In this document: positions 1 to 8,323 of the stretch, one piece after another
Layout of the letters: each line of letters opens with the position of its first letter
Position numbering within the stretch: the stretch's first letter is position 1
DNA from: Paenibacillus pasadenensis DSM 19293
GTDB lineage: Bacteria > Bacillota > Bacilli > Paenibacillales > Paenibacillaceae
DNA: 64,000 bases
NCBI RefSeq assembly: GCF_000422485.1
Contig: NZ_KE383856.1
Location: 72,656 to 136,655 of the forward strand
Direction: 5' to 3'
Program-made: the position numbers and the translations under genes
The notes under the pieces: generated by a model
Databases searched by the model: none
What the model saw: the letters and a program-made list of their open reading frames with translations, nothing else
Told to the model about the DNA's origin: nothing

Positions 1-1
1 C

Positions 2-391
2 TACTCGGCCATCGTCTATCTGGCGGCGATCGTCGGACTCGACCAGGAATACTACGAGGCGGCGCGCATCGACGGAGCGAGCCGCTGGCAGCAGATGACC
101 AAGATTACCGTGCCGCTCATCACGCCGGTCATCATCATCCTGACGCTGCTCGCGATCGGACGCATCTTCAATGCCGACTTCGGCCTGTTCTACCAGGCGA
201 CGATGGCGTCCTCGATGCTCAAGGAAACGACCGAGGTCATCGATACCTACGTCTACAACGCCCTGCTCGTCACGGGCGATACCGGTCTGGCCTCGTCCGC
301 AGGCCTGATGCAGTCGATCGTCGGCTTCGTGCTCGTCCTCACCGTCAACTACGTCGTGCGCAAAATCAGCAAAGAGAACGCGCTGTTCTAA
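2..391 (+). CDS. Carbohydrate ABC transporter permease, LplB type (3' part only)
   Basis: This is the C-terminal part of an inner-membrane permease; the reading frame is open to the left edge, so the 5' end lies outside the window. The residues EYYEAARIDGASRWQQ form the EAA loop that contacts the ATPase in binding-protein-dependent sugar permeases. The end, VNYVVRKISKENALF, is typical of the LplB family and is nearly repeated in the paralogue at 41917-42831. The stop is followed directly by an AGGAGG site for the next permease, so the two are co-transcribed. With the binding protein at 1347 it forms a CUT1 uptake system. No ATPase gene is visible; such systems in Bacillales usually share a general MsmX-type ATPase encoded elsewhere (inference). 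Confidence 0.93.
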   Translation, partial: YSAIVYLAAIVGLDQEYYEAARIDGASRWQQMTKITVPLITPVIIILTLLAIGRIFNADFGLFYQATMASSMLKETTEVIDTYVYNALLVTGDTGLASSAGLMQSIVGFVLVLTVNYVVRKISKENALF

Positions 392-406
392 GGAGGATGC
401 GGCATC

Positions 407-1285
407 TTGGACAATAAACGAACGAATCCCTTCATCATCATCGGGCTGAGCCTGTTCAGCCTCGCCTGCATCCTGCCATTCTGGCTCGTGTTCACGATCT
501 CGATCTCCAATGAAACGGACGTGACGAAGCACGGATACAGCTTCTGGCCGAAGCAGATCGACCTGGTCGCCTACCGCTATCTGCTGCAGGACTCCGCGTC
601 GATCCTGCGGGCGTACGGCGTGACGATCCTCGTCACGATCATCGGCGTCGCGGTCAGCCTGTTCATTACCTCGGCGCTCGCCTACACGCTGTCCCGCAAG
701 GATTTTCCTTACCGGGGCGCGCTCAGTTTCTATGTTTTCTTCACGATGCTGTTCTCGGGCGGCCTGCTTCCCTGGTATCTGGTGTACACCCGCTTCCTCG
801 GCGTCCAGGATACGCTGCTGGCGCTCATTCTGCCCGGCCTGATCGGCGGCTTCAACGTGCTGATCATGCGGACGTTCTTCACGAACAGCATCCCCCCGTC
901 CCTCATCGACTCCGCACAGATCGACGGGGCGAGCGAGTACCGCACCTATTTCAGCATCATCCTGCCGCTGTCGCTGCCGGTCATGGCGACGATCGGGCTG
1001 TTCACCATCGTCGCGTACTGGAACGACTGGTTCACCAGCCTTGTGTTCATCAACAACGAGAAGCTGTACTCGCTGCAGTACCTGCTCAACAAGACGCTGA
1101 TGAACGCGGCGTTCCTGCAGGCGATCGCCGACAAGGCGTACAGCAATACCGCGACCGTCGCGCAGCCGCTGGAATCGATCCGGATGGCAATGGCGATGGT
1201 GGCGATCGGGCCGCTCGTGCTCGTGTTCCCCTTCCTGCAGAAATACTTCGTCAAAGGCTTGACGGTAGGGGCAGTCAAAGGCTGA
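407..1285 (+). CDS. Carbohydrate ABC transporter permease, YtcP/AraQ type
   Basis: A 292-residue membrane permease, the usual length for the second subunit of a CUT1 sugar importer. It starts with TTG at 407, supported by AGGAGG at 391-396 overlapping the end of the upstream permease. About six hydrophobic segments are visible, and the EAA loop appears as SLIDSAQIDGASEYRTYF. The C-terminus FVKGLTVGAVKG is the hallmark ending of this family and is shared with 42845-43732. It should pair with the upstream LplB-type subunit and receive substrate from the lipoprotein at 1347. The two GH66 enzymes downstream suggest isomalto-oligosaccharides or cyclodextrans as cargo; that is inference from context. 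Confidence 0.95.
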   Translation: MDNKRTNPFIIIGLSLFSLACILPFWLVFTISISNETDVTKHGYSFWPKQIDLVAYRYLLQDSASILRAYGVTILVTIIGVAVSLFITSALAYTLSRKDFPYRGALSFYVFFTMLFSGGLLPWYLVYTRFLGVQDTLLALILPGLIGGFNVLIMRTFFTNSIPPSLIDSAQIDGASEYRTYFSIILPLSLPVMATIGLFTIVAYWNDWFTSLVFINNEKLYSLQYLLNKTLMNAAFLQAIADKAYSNTATVAQPLESIRMAMAMVAIGPLVLVFPFLQKYFVKGLTVGAVKG

Positions 1286-1346
1286 TTCCGGCTCCGGCCG
1301 GTTGAGCACATAGAAGAAAACAGGCATTCAAGGGGAGGCAATATTC

Positions 1347-2933
1347 ATGAAACGATGGAAGAAACGCTCCACGATGCTGACCGCGCTGCTGCTTACGGCG
1401 GCGCTCGGTGCGGCAGGCTGCTCCGGCGGCAACGGCGGCGAAGGCCAGAACGGCGCGGCCGGCATCTCGCCGGCTCCTTCGTCCGACGGAACGAAAGCGC
1501 TTGCGCCATACGAGGTCGTCATGGTGTATCCGGACGGACCGCAGAACGATCTCGGCACGGTCCAAAGCGCGATGAACGATTACCTGAAGCAGACCTATCC
1601 CGAGATGAACGTGTCGGTCAAGCTGAATCCGATCGACTGGGGCGCCTGGAGCGACAAGACGAACCTGATGATGGCGTCCAGCGAGAAGTTCGACCTGATC
1701 TTTACGGCAGACTGGCTTGGCTTCAACCAGCAGGTGACCAAGGGCGGCCTGCTGCCGCTGGACGATCTGCTCGCCAAGTACGGACCGGACATCGAGGCGG
1801 TCGAGAAGGACTTCCATGACCCGGCCAAGCGCGGCGGCAAGCTGTACGGCATCCATACGCATCAGGAGCTCGGCGGCACGCAGGGCGTCTATGTCGACAA
1901 GGCGCTGGCGGAGAAGCATGGCTTCGATCTCAGCGTGTTCAAGGAAGGCAAAGTCGAAGCGCTGGAGCCGATGCTCGCGGCGATCAAGGACAAGGAGCCG
2001 GGCGTCACGCCGCTCGTCGCGCCGAGCTTCCCGCTCGAGGCCTACTACGGCTCGGGCACGACGGATGCGATCGCCAGCGTCGCCGTCCTGAACGTGCTGA
2101 ATACGGACCCGGACGACTTCACGGTCGTCAATACGTTCACGACGCCGCGCTACATGGAGCTGGCCAAGCTGACCCACAAGTGGTTCAAGGCGGGCTACAT
2201 CAACAAGGACGCGCTGACGCCGGGACTGGACGTGTGGAAGAAGTTCCAGGCCGGCAAGGCGTTCGCGTTCGTCGGCGACATGGACATCATCGCCGACATG
2301 TCGATCGGCTCCGTGGCGACATCGCCGAACGGCACGCTCAAGGCGGGACGGGAAGTGCTGCAGATTCCGCTCAACATCGACCGCCTCCAGACCGGCAAGA
2401 TGACGGCGACGATGCAGGCGATCTCCAAGACGAGCAAGGACCCGGCCCGCGCCATGATGCTGCTGAACCTGTTCTACAAGGACAAAGAACTGCTCACGCT
2501 GTTCAACTTCGGCGTCGAGGGCAAGCACTATGTGCTGCAGGACGGCCAGATCGCGCTGCCGGAAGGCAAGACGAGCAGCGATGTCGGCTACAGCCACGAC
2601 ATCATGTGGCAGATCGGCAACCAGATGCTCAACTACACCCGCGTCGGCGAAGATCCGAACAAATACGAGAACTACAAGAAGTTCAACGAGGCGATCTCGC
2701 AAAATCCTTCCCGCATCTTCGGCTTCATCTTTGATCCGGAGCCGGTCAAGAACGAGATGATCGCGATCGACACGGCCATCAAGCCTTATGTCGACGGCAT
2801 CAAGTCCGGCCAGCTCGATCCGGAGGAGAACGTCCCGAAAATGCTGGACAAGATGAAGGCGGCTGGCTCCGATAAAGTGATCGCCGAAGCGCAGAAGCAG
2901 CTGGACGCCTGGAGACAGGCCAACGGCAAGTAG
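1347..2933 (+). CDS. Extracellular solute-binding lipoprotein of CUT1 sugar transporter
   Basis: A 528-residue substrate-binding protein. The N-terminus has a positively charged start, a hydrophobic stretch and a lipobox ending GAAGC at about residue 25, so it is lipid-anchored on the outer face of the membrane. Length and the pattern of the mature part (NDYLKQTYPEMNVSVKLNPIDWG near the start, FGFIFDPEPVKNEM near the end) match the LplA/YtcQ group with a DUF3502-like C-terminus. It lies 61 bp after the permease pair and is followed by a terminator, so the three genes form one operon. Substrate is not readable from the sequence; dextran-derived sugars are suggested by the GH66 genes. Confidence 0.93.
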   Translation: MKRWKKRSTMLTALLLTAALGAAGCSGGNGGEGQNGAAGISPAPSSDGTKALAPYEVVMVYPDGPQNDLGTVQSAMNDYLKQTYPEMNVSVKLNPIDWGAWSDKTNLMMASSEKFDLIFTADWLGFNQQVTKGGLLPLDDLLAKYGPDIEAVEKDFHDPAKRGGKLYGIHTHQELGGTQGVYVDKALAEKHGFDLSVFKEGKVEALEPMLAAIKDKEPGVTPLVAPSFPLEAYYGSGTTDAIASVAVLNVLNTDPDDFTVVNTFTTPRYMELAKLTHKWFKAGYINKDALTPGLDVWKKFQAGKAFAFVGDMDIIADMSIGSVATSPNGTLKAGREVLQIPLNIDRLQTGKMTATMQAISKTSKDPARAMMLLNLFYKDKELLTLFNFGVEGKHYVLQDGQIALPEGKTSSDVGYSHDIMWQIGNQMLNYTRVGEDPNKYENYKKFNEAISQNPSRIFGFIFDPEPVKNEMIAIDTAIKPYVDGIKSGQLDPEENVPKMLDKMKAAGSDKVIAEAQKQLDAWRQANGK

Positions 2934-2954
2934 GAAGAGAGACAGCAGGTTTGA

Positions 2955-2990
2955 GCAAGGGCATGCCGGTTCGCGGGATGCCCTTGCTTT
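2955..2990 (+). terminator. Rho-independent terminator after the binding-protein gene
   Basis: The arms GCAAGGGCAT and ATGCCCTTGC (2955-2964 and 2978-2987) are perfectly complementary and a short T tract follows. It closes the ABC operon before the first GH66 gene. Confidence 0.75.
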
Positions 2991-3034
2991 GCATCCATAG
3001 CCTCACCCCTATCCATGCTTGATCAAGGAGGAAC

Positions 3035-6000
3035 ATGATGAGACCTATCGTCAAACATGCCGCTCGCGCCATGGCGGCCGCGCTTGCCCTGCAAGCGGTC
3101 CTGCCGGGAGCGATTTCCTGGAACGCGGCACGAGCCGCTGCGGCGGCGCAGATTGCCGGTCCCGCAGCATCCGTTCCGGCGTCGCCGATCGAATCGCTGG
3201 CTGTAGGCAAAGCCCGCTATGCTCCGGGCGAGGCGGCGCAGCTGACGCTGCGCTTCCGCGACGAGCAGCCTTGGCAAGGCCAGCTGCATGTCGAGATCCA
3301 CCATCTGAACCGGCTGATTGCCCAAGGAACGAAAACAATCCAGGCGCAGCCGGGACAAGGAGAGCTGTCCTTCAGCTGGAACCCGCCGGACAGGGACTTC
3401 ACCGGTTATCTGGTCAAGGCTTGGCTGAAAGGCAGGGAAGAGGAGGCAGTTACGGCGGCCATTGACGTTTCGAGCGATTGGAAGCGCTTCCCCCGATATG
3501 GCTATGTGAGCGAGTTCCCGAGAGAGACGGCGGCCGAAAGCGACGCCAAGCTGAAACAGCTCTCGCAGGAGTATTACTTGAACGGCTACCAGTTCTACGA
3601 CTGGATGTGGCGCCACGATGTCAGCGTCTATTCCAAAACCGATGCCAGCGGCAAGCCGGTCCGGGACGAGCAAGGGAATTTCGTCACGGAAGCCATTACG
3701 CCCGAGGCGCATTATGCCGATCTGCTCGGGCGGGACTTGTATCCGCTCTCGATCAAGCAGCAGGTGGCGGCGGCGCAAAAGTACGGCTCTGCTGCGATGG
3801 CCTATCAGATGAACTATGCGGCCCGCGAGAACTACGAGGACTTCGGCGTGTCGCCGAGATGGGGCCTGTTCAAGGCCAAGCCGGATCCCGCCGAGCCGCA
3901 GAAGAGCCAGGACGGCTTCACTTTCGACGTGAACGGCAAGACGACCTCGTTGTTCCTGCAGGATCCGGGCAACCCGGAATGGCAGCGGTACATCGCCGGA
4001 CAGTTCGTCCGGGCAGCGAACGAGTTCGGCTTCGACGGAATGCATCTGGACCAGTGGGGGGCGAACGACAAGAACTTCCTCTACGGGTATGACGGCAGCC
4101 AGCGCTACTACTCGCTCGACTACGACAAGATCATCAACGCGACCAAGGACGCGTTGGCCGCCAACGATCCGGCGAAAAGCGACGTCACCTTCAACATGGT
4201 CGGAGGCAACGCCGAGTACAGCGCGGTGCCGAATCCGGCGACCAAGACCGATTTCGACTACAGCGAGATCTGGAGCGACCGCAACCATTACCGTGACCTG
4301 CAGAAGGTCGTCGAGGATACCCGGTCCAAAAACGGCGGCAAGGCGATGGTCATCGCCGGCTACATGAACTACAAGATGGCGACCGGGGTCAAGACCCGCG
4401 GCACGGCTGCCCGGGACGTGCCGGCTGCAGCCGAGTCCCCGTCAAGGATCGCGAAGGCCCATGGCTGGGTCGGCAACTTCGGCCGCAAGGATACGGACGC
4501 GGTGACGTTCCGCGTCACGGTTCCTGCGGCCGGAAGCTATCGGCTCAAGCTCGGCTACGGCCATGGCAACGACGGAGGAGCTCCGGAAGGAAGGCTGGCC
4601 GTCAACGGCGCGACGGCCGCAGCCGCGATTCCGTTCCCGGAGAAGACCGGATGGGGCGAGCCGACGGCGGAAGCGGTCGTCGAGGCCGCGCTTGTCAAAG
4701 GCGAGAACGAGGTCAGGCTGACGCTGAACACAAACGGGCTCTGGCTCAACCTGGCCAGCCTGACCGTCAGCGGCCACGGCTCCGACAAGCGGTACGACGC
4801 CGCGGACGCCGAGCTGGACAACGTCATCGTGGACCAGTACAGCCATGTGTACGGCTTCGAGACGAAGGGCGACACGATCCGCTTCGAGGTCGAAGCGCCG
4901 CAAGCGGGCGACTATCCGCTGTCGTTCACCTATGCGTCCGACTGGCAGGAAGCATCTCGCGAGCTGAGGGTCGACGGGGAGCGGCAGGCAGACGTCGTAT
5001 TCCCGGCGGCGGGCGGCTGGGAGTCGTTCGTCCCGTCCGGCGTGCTGGCCCAGGCGCGTCTCAAGGCCGGCAAGAACATCGTCGAGCTGCGCGCTCCGGC
5101 GGACGATCTGGGCATCAAGCTGCGGGACATGACGGTCGGAGACCAGAAGCTGCCCGCCTATTTCGCGGAAATACCTCCGGCCGCGAGCATCGTCCTGACG
5201 CCTTCGAGCACGGACAATTTCGGCCAGGCGGGACAGAGCGTCACCTACCGGGTCTATGCCGACCGAGCCGTGGATTCTATCGGCGTGCTCTACCGCACGG
5301 ACAACGAGCCCGCCCTCTCCGTGAAGGTCGACGGCCAGCCTGCGCCTCAGGCGCAGCAGGTGCCGTTCTCCCGCACGCCGGGCGGCTGGGGCGGAGACAT
5401 GCAGCTCAAGCTGCTGCCGCTCCGCCTGGAAGCCGGAGCGCATGAGGTGCGGCTGGAAATGGCGACTTCGGGCCAGTACGCGAACGTAGCCGGCATCGTA
5501 GCAGACGGACGGCTGTACAGCTCCGGCGGCGCGGCGCCGGAGGGCGGCGTCCAGCCTGTCGTCGGGTACGCTTCCGGCTTCGACAACGTGAACGACCGCG
5601 TCGCCTTCGAGGTGCAGGCGCCGGAGGACGGCCTCTACGATCTCGACTGGATCTACCGCGCCCAAGGACAGGCAGCCGCGGTCCGCAGCGTGTCGGTGAA
5701 CGGCAGCGCCGCCGGCGAGCTGACGCTCGATCCGGCCGCAGCGTGGACGGACAAGCGCCAGGCGGGCGTCGCGCTTCGCCAGGGCAGCAACGTCGTCGTC
5801 ATCAGTCAGGAGGCCGGGCAGGCAGGCTCGATCCAGCTGGACCGGCTGGACGTACGGCCGGCGCAAGGCTCCGGTGCCGTTCGGAGCTATGAGGCGGAAA
5901 ACCCGCGAAGTGACACGAGCTTCGCTCTCGTCAAGGACACGGTCGTGAACTTCGGCGAGGTCGGGCAGCAGGTCACGTACCCGCTCGAAGTGCCGGCCGC

Positions 6001-8149
6001 GGGCGAGCAGAGCCTCATCTTCACCTACGCCAACGCGGGCGCCTTCACGACCCGCTCGGTCTATATCGACGGCGAGCGGGCCAAGGATGCGGGCGGCAAT
6101 CCGCTCAAGATCGGACTCGACGGCACGAAGGGCAAGGACGCGTTCAGCGGCGACGGCTATGTGATCCTGCCGCATCTCGGAGCGGGAGCGCATCAGGTGA
6201 CGCTGAAAATGGAAGCCGACGACGTGCCGGGATCGATCCAGCTGCGCGGCGTGACGGTCGGGTATTTCGACGAGCCTTCGGTGCGTCTGATGGACGCGGC
6301 GCTGGCATCGATGGGTGCGACCCACATCGAGCTCGGGACGGCGGAGCAGATCGGCGAGGGGCCGAACATGCTGGCGCACGAGTATTACCCGAACCGCAGC
6401 AAGAAGATGACCGAGAGCACGAAGGAGGCGATGAAGGACTACTACAAGTTCTTCGCCGCCTACGAGAACCTGCTGTTCGACAGCAAGGCGGATGCGGATG
6501 CGGCGGTCGAGGCGTTCGACGCTTCGGGGCAGGCGCTGCCGACGAGCCGGGACGGCTCGGAGCGGACGCTTTGGACGACCGTCCGCACCAACGCCGGCAA
6601 TGAGGGGTATGCCGACTACGACGTCATCCATCTGATCAACCTGCTGGACAACGACTCCAACTGGCGGAACGAGGCGCGGCAGCCGAAGGCGGCGCACGAT
6701 CTTGCGGTCCGCTATGCGATCGGCGGCCCGGCGGCGGAGCGGCCGGAGCTGAAGGTGTACGCGGCCACGCCGGACAGCCGCGAGGGCGCCATGCAGGAGC
6801 TCGACTATGTCTGGGACGGCGATTCCATCGTGATCCAGGTGCCGGAGCTCGACTACTGGACGATGCTCGTCATCGACCGGCAGCCGCAGTCGCCGGAGCC
6901 GCAGGCGTTGTTCGGCGGAGACGGCTCCGAGACGAGCCCGACGCCGTCCCCAAGCGCAAGCCCGACGTCGCCTCCGGCCGAGCCGCCGGCGTCCGGCGCA
7001 GCGGCATCGGCCGCTCCTTCGCCATCCGCATCGCCAGCGCCGGCAGTCCGCGTCATCGGCGAGAGTGAGCTGTCGGGCGAAGGCGCGGCAGGCCGGATCG
7101 ACTTGCGTCTCGAGGCTGGAACCGGCCGGGCGCGGATTCCGGTGGCAGCCGCGGGCAAGATTTCGGCCAAGGAAGTCCGGATCGGACACGATGGGGCAGC
7201 AGCCGTTTGGAAAAGCTCCGCGCTGAACGCCTTGCTGGCTGCCGCCGCCAAGGATGGAGCGGCCTGGCTTGAGCTGGAGCTGCGGCCGGCAGGGGAGGCC
7301 AAGGCTCCGCACGCGGCGTGGACGCCGAGGAGCGCAGTCTATGAAGCCCGCTTGAGCGCAGTCGGCTCCGACGGAACAGCGGTGGGCAGCGCGGCGCTGT
7401 ACCCTCAAGGCCAGCTGGAATTCCGGGTGCAGGCTCCGCTGCTCGGAGGCAAGACGCTCGGCCTGTACCGGGCGGGCGCAACGGACGCCGAGTGGAGCTA
7501 CGCCGGCGGCGTTTATAGGCCGGGAGAGCGCGTCCTGCGTGCGGATTGGACCGAATCCGGCTCCTACGCTGTCATGGATCATCTCAAGACGTTCGCGGAC
7601 GTGCCGCCCAGCCACTGGGGCTACGAAGCGATCGCGTCGCTGGCCGCCAAGCAGATTGTGACCGGCATGACGGAGAGCCGCTTCGAGCCGTCGGCGACGG
7701 CCACCAGAGCCCAGCTCGCGGCGCTGCTCGTCCGGACGCTTGGCCTCTCATCCGGCGGCAAGCCATCCGCTTTCCCTGATATTCCGGCAGGCGCATGGCA
7801 TGCCGATGCGGTCTCCTCCGCCGTCTCGGCCGGCTTGATCCTCGGACGGGAGGATGGCCGGTTCGATCCTGATGCCGCTGTCTCGAGACAGGAGCTGGCG
7901 GTGATGCTGGATCGCACGCTCGACTACCTGGGCGGGCAGAAGCAGGCGCCGGCAGCCGCCGCGTCCTCTTCCTTCTCGGATCGCGCGCTGATCGCGGCCT
8001 GGGCTCAGGCGGCGGTGAGCCGCCTGGAGCAGGCCGGGCTGCTGCTCGGCGACGCCCGGGGACAATTCCGGCCGCAGGCCGCCAGCACGCGGGCCGAGAT
8101 TGCGGCCGTGCTGGACCGGCTGCTGGAGCGGACGGCCGCGGCGGACTGA
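3035..8149 (+). CDS. Cell-surface GH66 dextranase/cyclodextran glucanotransferase-like enzyme with inserted CBM-like array and three SLH repeats
   Basis: A 1,704-residue secreted enzyme, about twice the usual GH66 length. A signal peptide occupies residues 1-35, then an N-terminal beta domain. The catalytic barrel shows FDGMHLDQWG (probable nucleophile D339) and YSEIW (probable acid/base E411), matching GH66 active-site segments in the paralogue at 8324. After about residue 455 the barrel is interrupted by roughly 620 residues that read as five successive CBM6/35-like beta modules; the barrel resumes near residue 1080 (EPSVRLMDAALASMGATHIELG). A Ser/Pro linker (about 1301-1340), a pre-SLH domain and three SLH repeats (about 1518-1704) follow, predicting wall attachment. 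Known cyclodextran synthases carry one CBM35 at the equivalent place, so either dextranase or cyclodextran-forming activity is possible. Start chosen at ATG 3035 with AAGGAGG 4 bases upstream. Confidence 0.88.
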   Translation: MMRPIVKHAARAMAAALALQAVLPGAISWNAARAAAAAQIAGPAASVPASPIESLAVGKARYAPGEAAQLTLRFRDEQPWQGQLHVEIHHLNRLIAQGTKTIQAQPGQGELSFSWNPPDRDFTGYLVKAWLKGREEEAVTAAIDVSSDWKRFPRYGYVSEFPRETAAESDAKLKQLSQEYYLNGYQFYDWMWRHDVSVYSKTDASGKPVRDEQGNFVTEAITPEAHYADLLGRDLYPLSIKQQVAAAQKYGSAAMAYQMNYAARENYEDFGVSPRWGLFKAKPDPAEPQKSQDGFTFDVNGKTTSLFLQDPGNPEWQRYIAGQFVRAANEFGFDGMHLDQWGANDKNFLYGYDGSQRYYSLDYDKIINATKDALAANDPAKSDVTFNMVGGNAEYSAVPNPATKTDFDYSEIWSDRNHYRDLQKVVEDTRSKNGGKAMVIAGYMNYKMATGVKTRGTAARDVPAAAESPSRIAKAHGWVGNFGRKDTDAVTFRVTVPAAGSYRLKLGYGHGNDGGAPEGRLAVNGATAAAAIPFPEKTGWGEPTAEAVVEAALVKGENEVRLTLNTNGLWLNLASLTVSGHGSDKRYDAADAELDNVIVDQYSHVYGFETKGDTIRFEVEAPQAGDYPLSFTYASDWQEASRELRVDGERQADVVFPAAGGWESFVPSGVLAQARLKAGKNIVELRAPADDLGIKLRDMTVGDQKLPAYFAEIPPAASIVLTPSSTDNFGQAGQSVTYRVYADRAVDSIGVLYRTDNEPALSVKVDGQPAPQAQQVPFSRTPGGWGGDMQLKLLPLRLEAGAHEVRLEMATSGQYANVAGIVADGRLYSSGGAAPEGGVQPVVGYASGFDNVNDRVAFEVQAPEDGLYDLDWIYRAQGQAAAVRSVSVNGSAAGELTLDPAAAWTDKRQAGVALRQGSNVVVISQEAGQAGSIQLDRLDVRPAQGSGAVRSYEAENPRSDTSFALVKDTVVNFGEVGQQVTYPLEVPAAGEQSLIFTYANAGAFTTRSVYIDGERAKDAGGNPLKIGLDGTKGKDAFSGDGYVILPHLGAGAHQVTLKMEADDVPGSIQLRGVTVGYFDEPSVRLMDAALASMGATHIELGTAEQIGEGPNMLAHEYYPNRSKKMTESTKEAMKDYYKFFAAYENLLFDSKADADAAVEAFDASGQALPTSRDGSERTLWTTVRTNAGNEGYADYDVIHLINLLDNDSNWRNEARQPKAAHDLAVRYAIGGPAAERPELKVYAATPDSREGAMQELDYVWDGDSIVIQVPELDYWTMLVIDRQPQSPEPQALFGGDGSETSPTPSPSASPTSPPAEPPASGAAASAAPSPSASPAPAVRVIGESELSGEGAAGRIDLRLEAGTGRARIPVAAAGKISAKEVRIGHDGAAAVWKSSALNALLAAAAKDGAAWLELELRPAGEAKAPHAAWTPRSAVYEARLSAVGSDGTAVGSAALYPQGQLEFRVQAPLLGGKTLGLYRAGATDAEWSYAGGVYRPGERVLRADWTESGSYAVMDHLKTFADVPPSHWGYEAIASLAAKQIVTGMTESRFEPSATATRAQLAALLVRTLGLSSGGKPSAFPDIPAGAWHADAVSSAVSAGLILGREDGRFDPDAAVSRQELAVMLDRTLDYLGGQKQAPAAAASSSFSDRALIAAWAQAAVSRLEQAGLLLGDARGQFRPQAASTRAEIAAVLDRLLERTAAAD

Positions 8150-8186
8150 CGCCGTCCTGGCGAGGACGGCACGAGATGGCGCAGGC

Positions 8187-8228
8187 AAGGGGCGGAGGGC
8201 TGCAAGTGTGGCTTTCCGCCCCTTTTTT
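8187..8228 (+). terminator. Rho-independent terminator after the SLH GH66 gene
   Basis: Arms AAGGGGCGGA and TCCGCCCCTT (8187-8196, 8215-8224) followed by TTTT. It separates the two GH66 genes transcriptionally, although weak read-through is possible. Confidence 0.75.
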
Positions 8229-8323
8229 CCATCCAGCGGAAGGGAGGCGATGTCCTGGAATCCGGACGATGCTGGATTCCATGCGCAAGCGACAAGCGAT
8301 GAACAAAACGAGGAGGAACGATC

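Noticed and set aside
4442..7615. Open frame of 1,057 codons antisense to the GH66-SLH gene
   Set aside because: Long antisense frames are expected in GC-rich genes; the sense strand has clear catalytic and SLH motifs, the antisense product is Arg-rich without domains.
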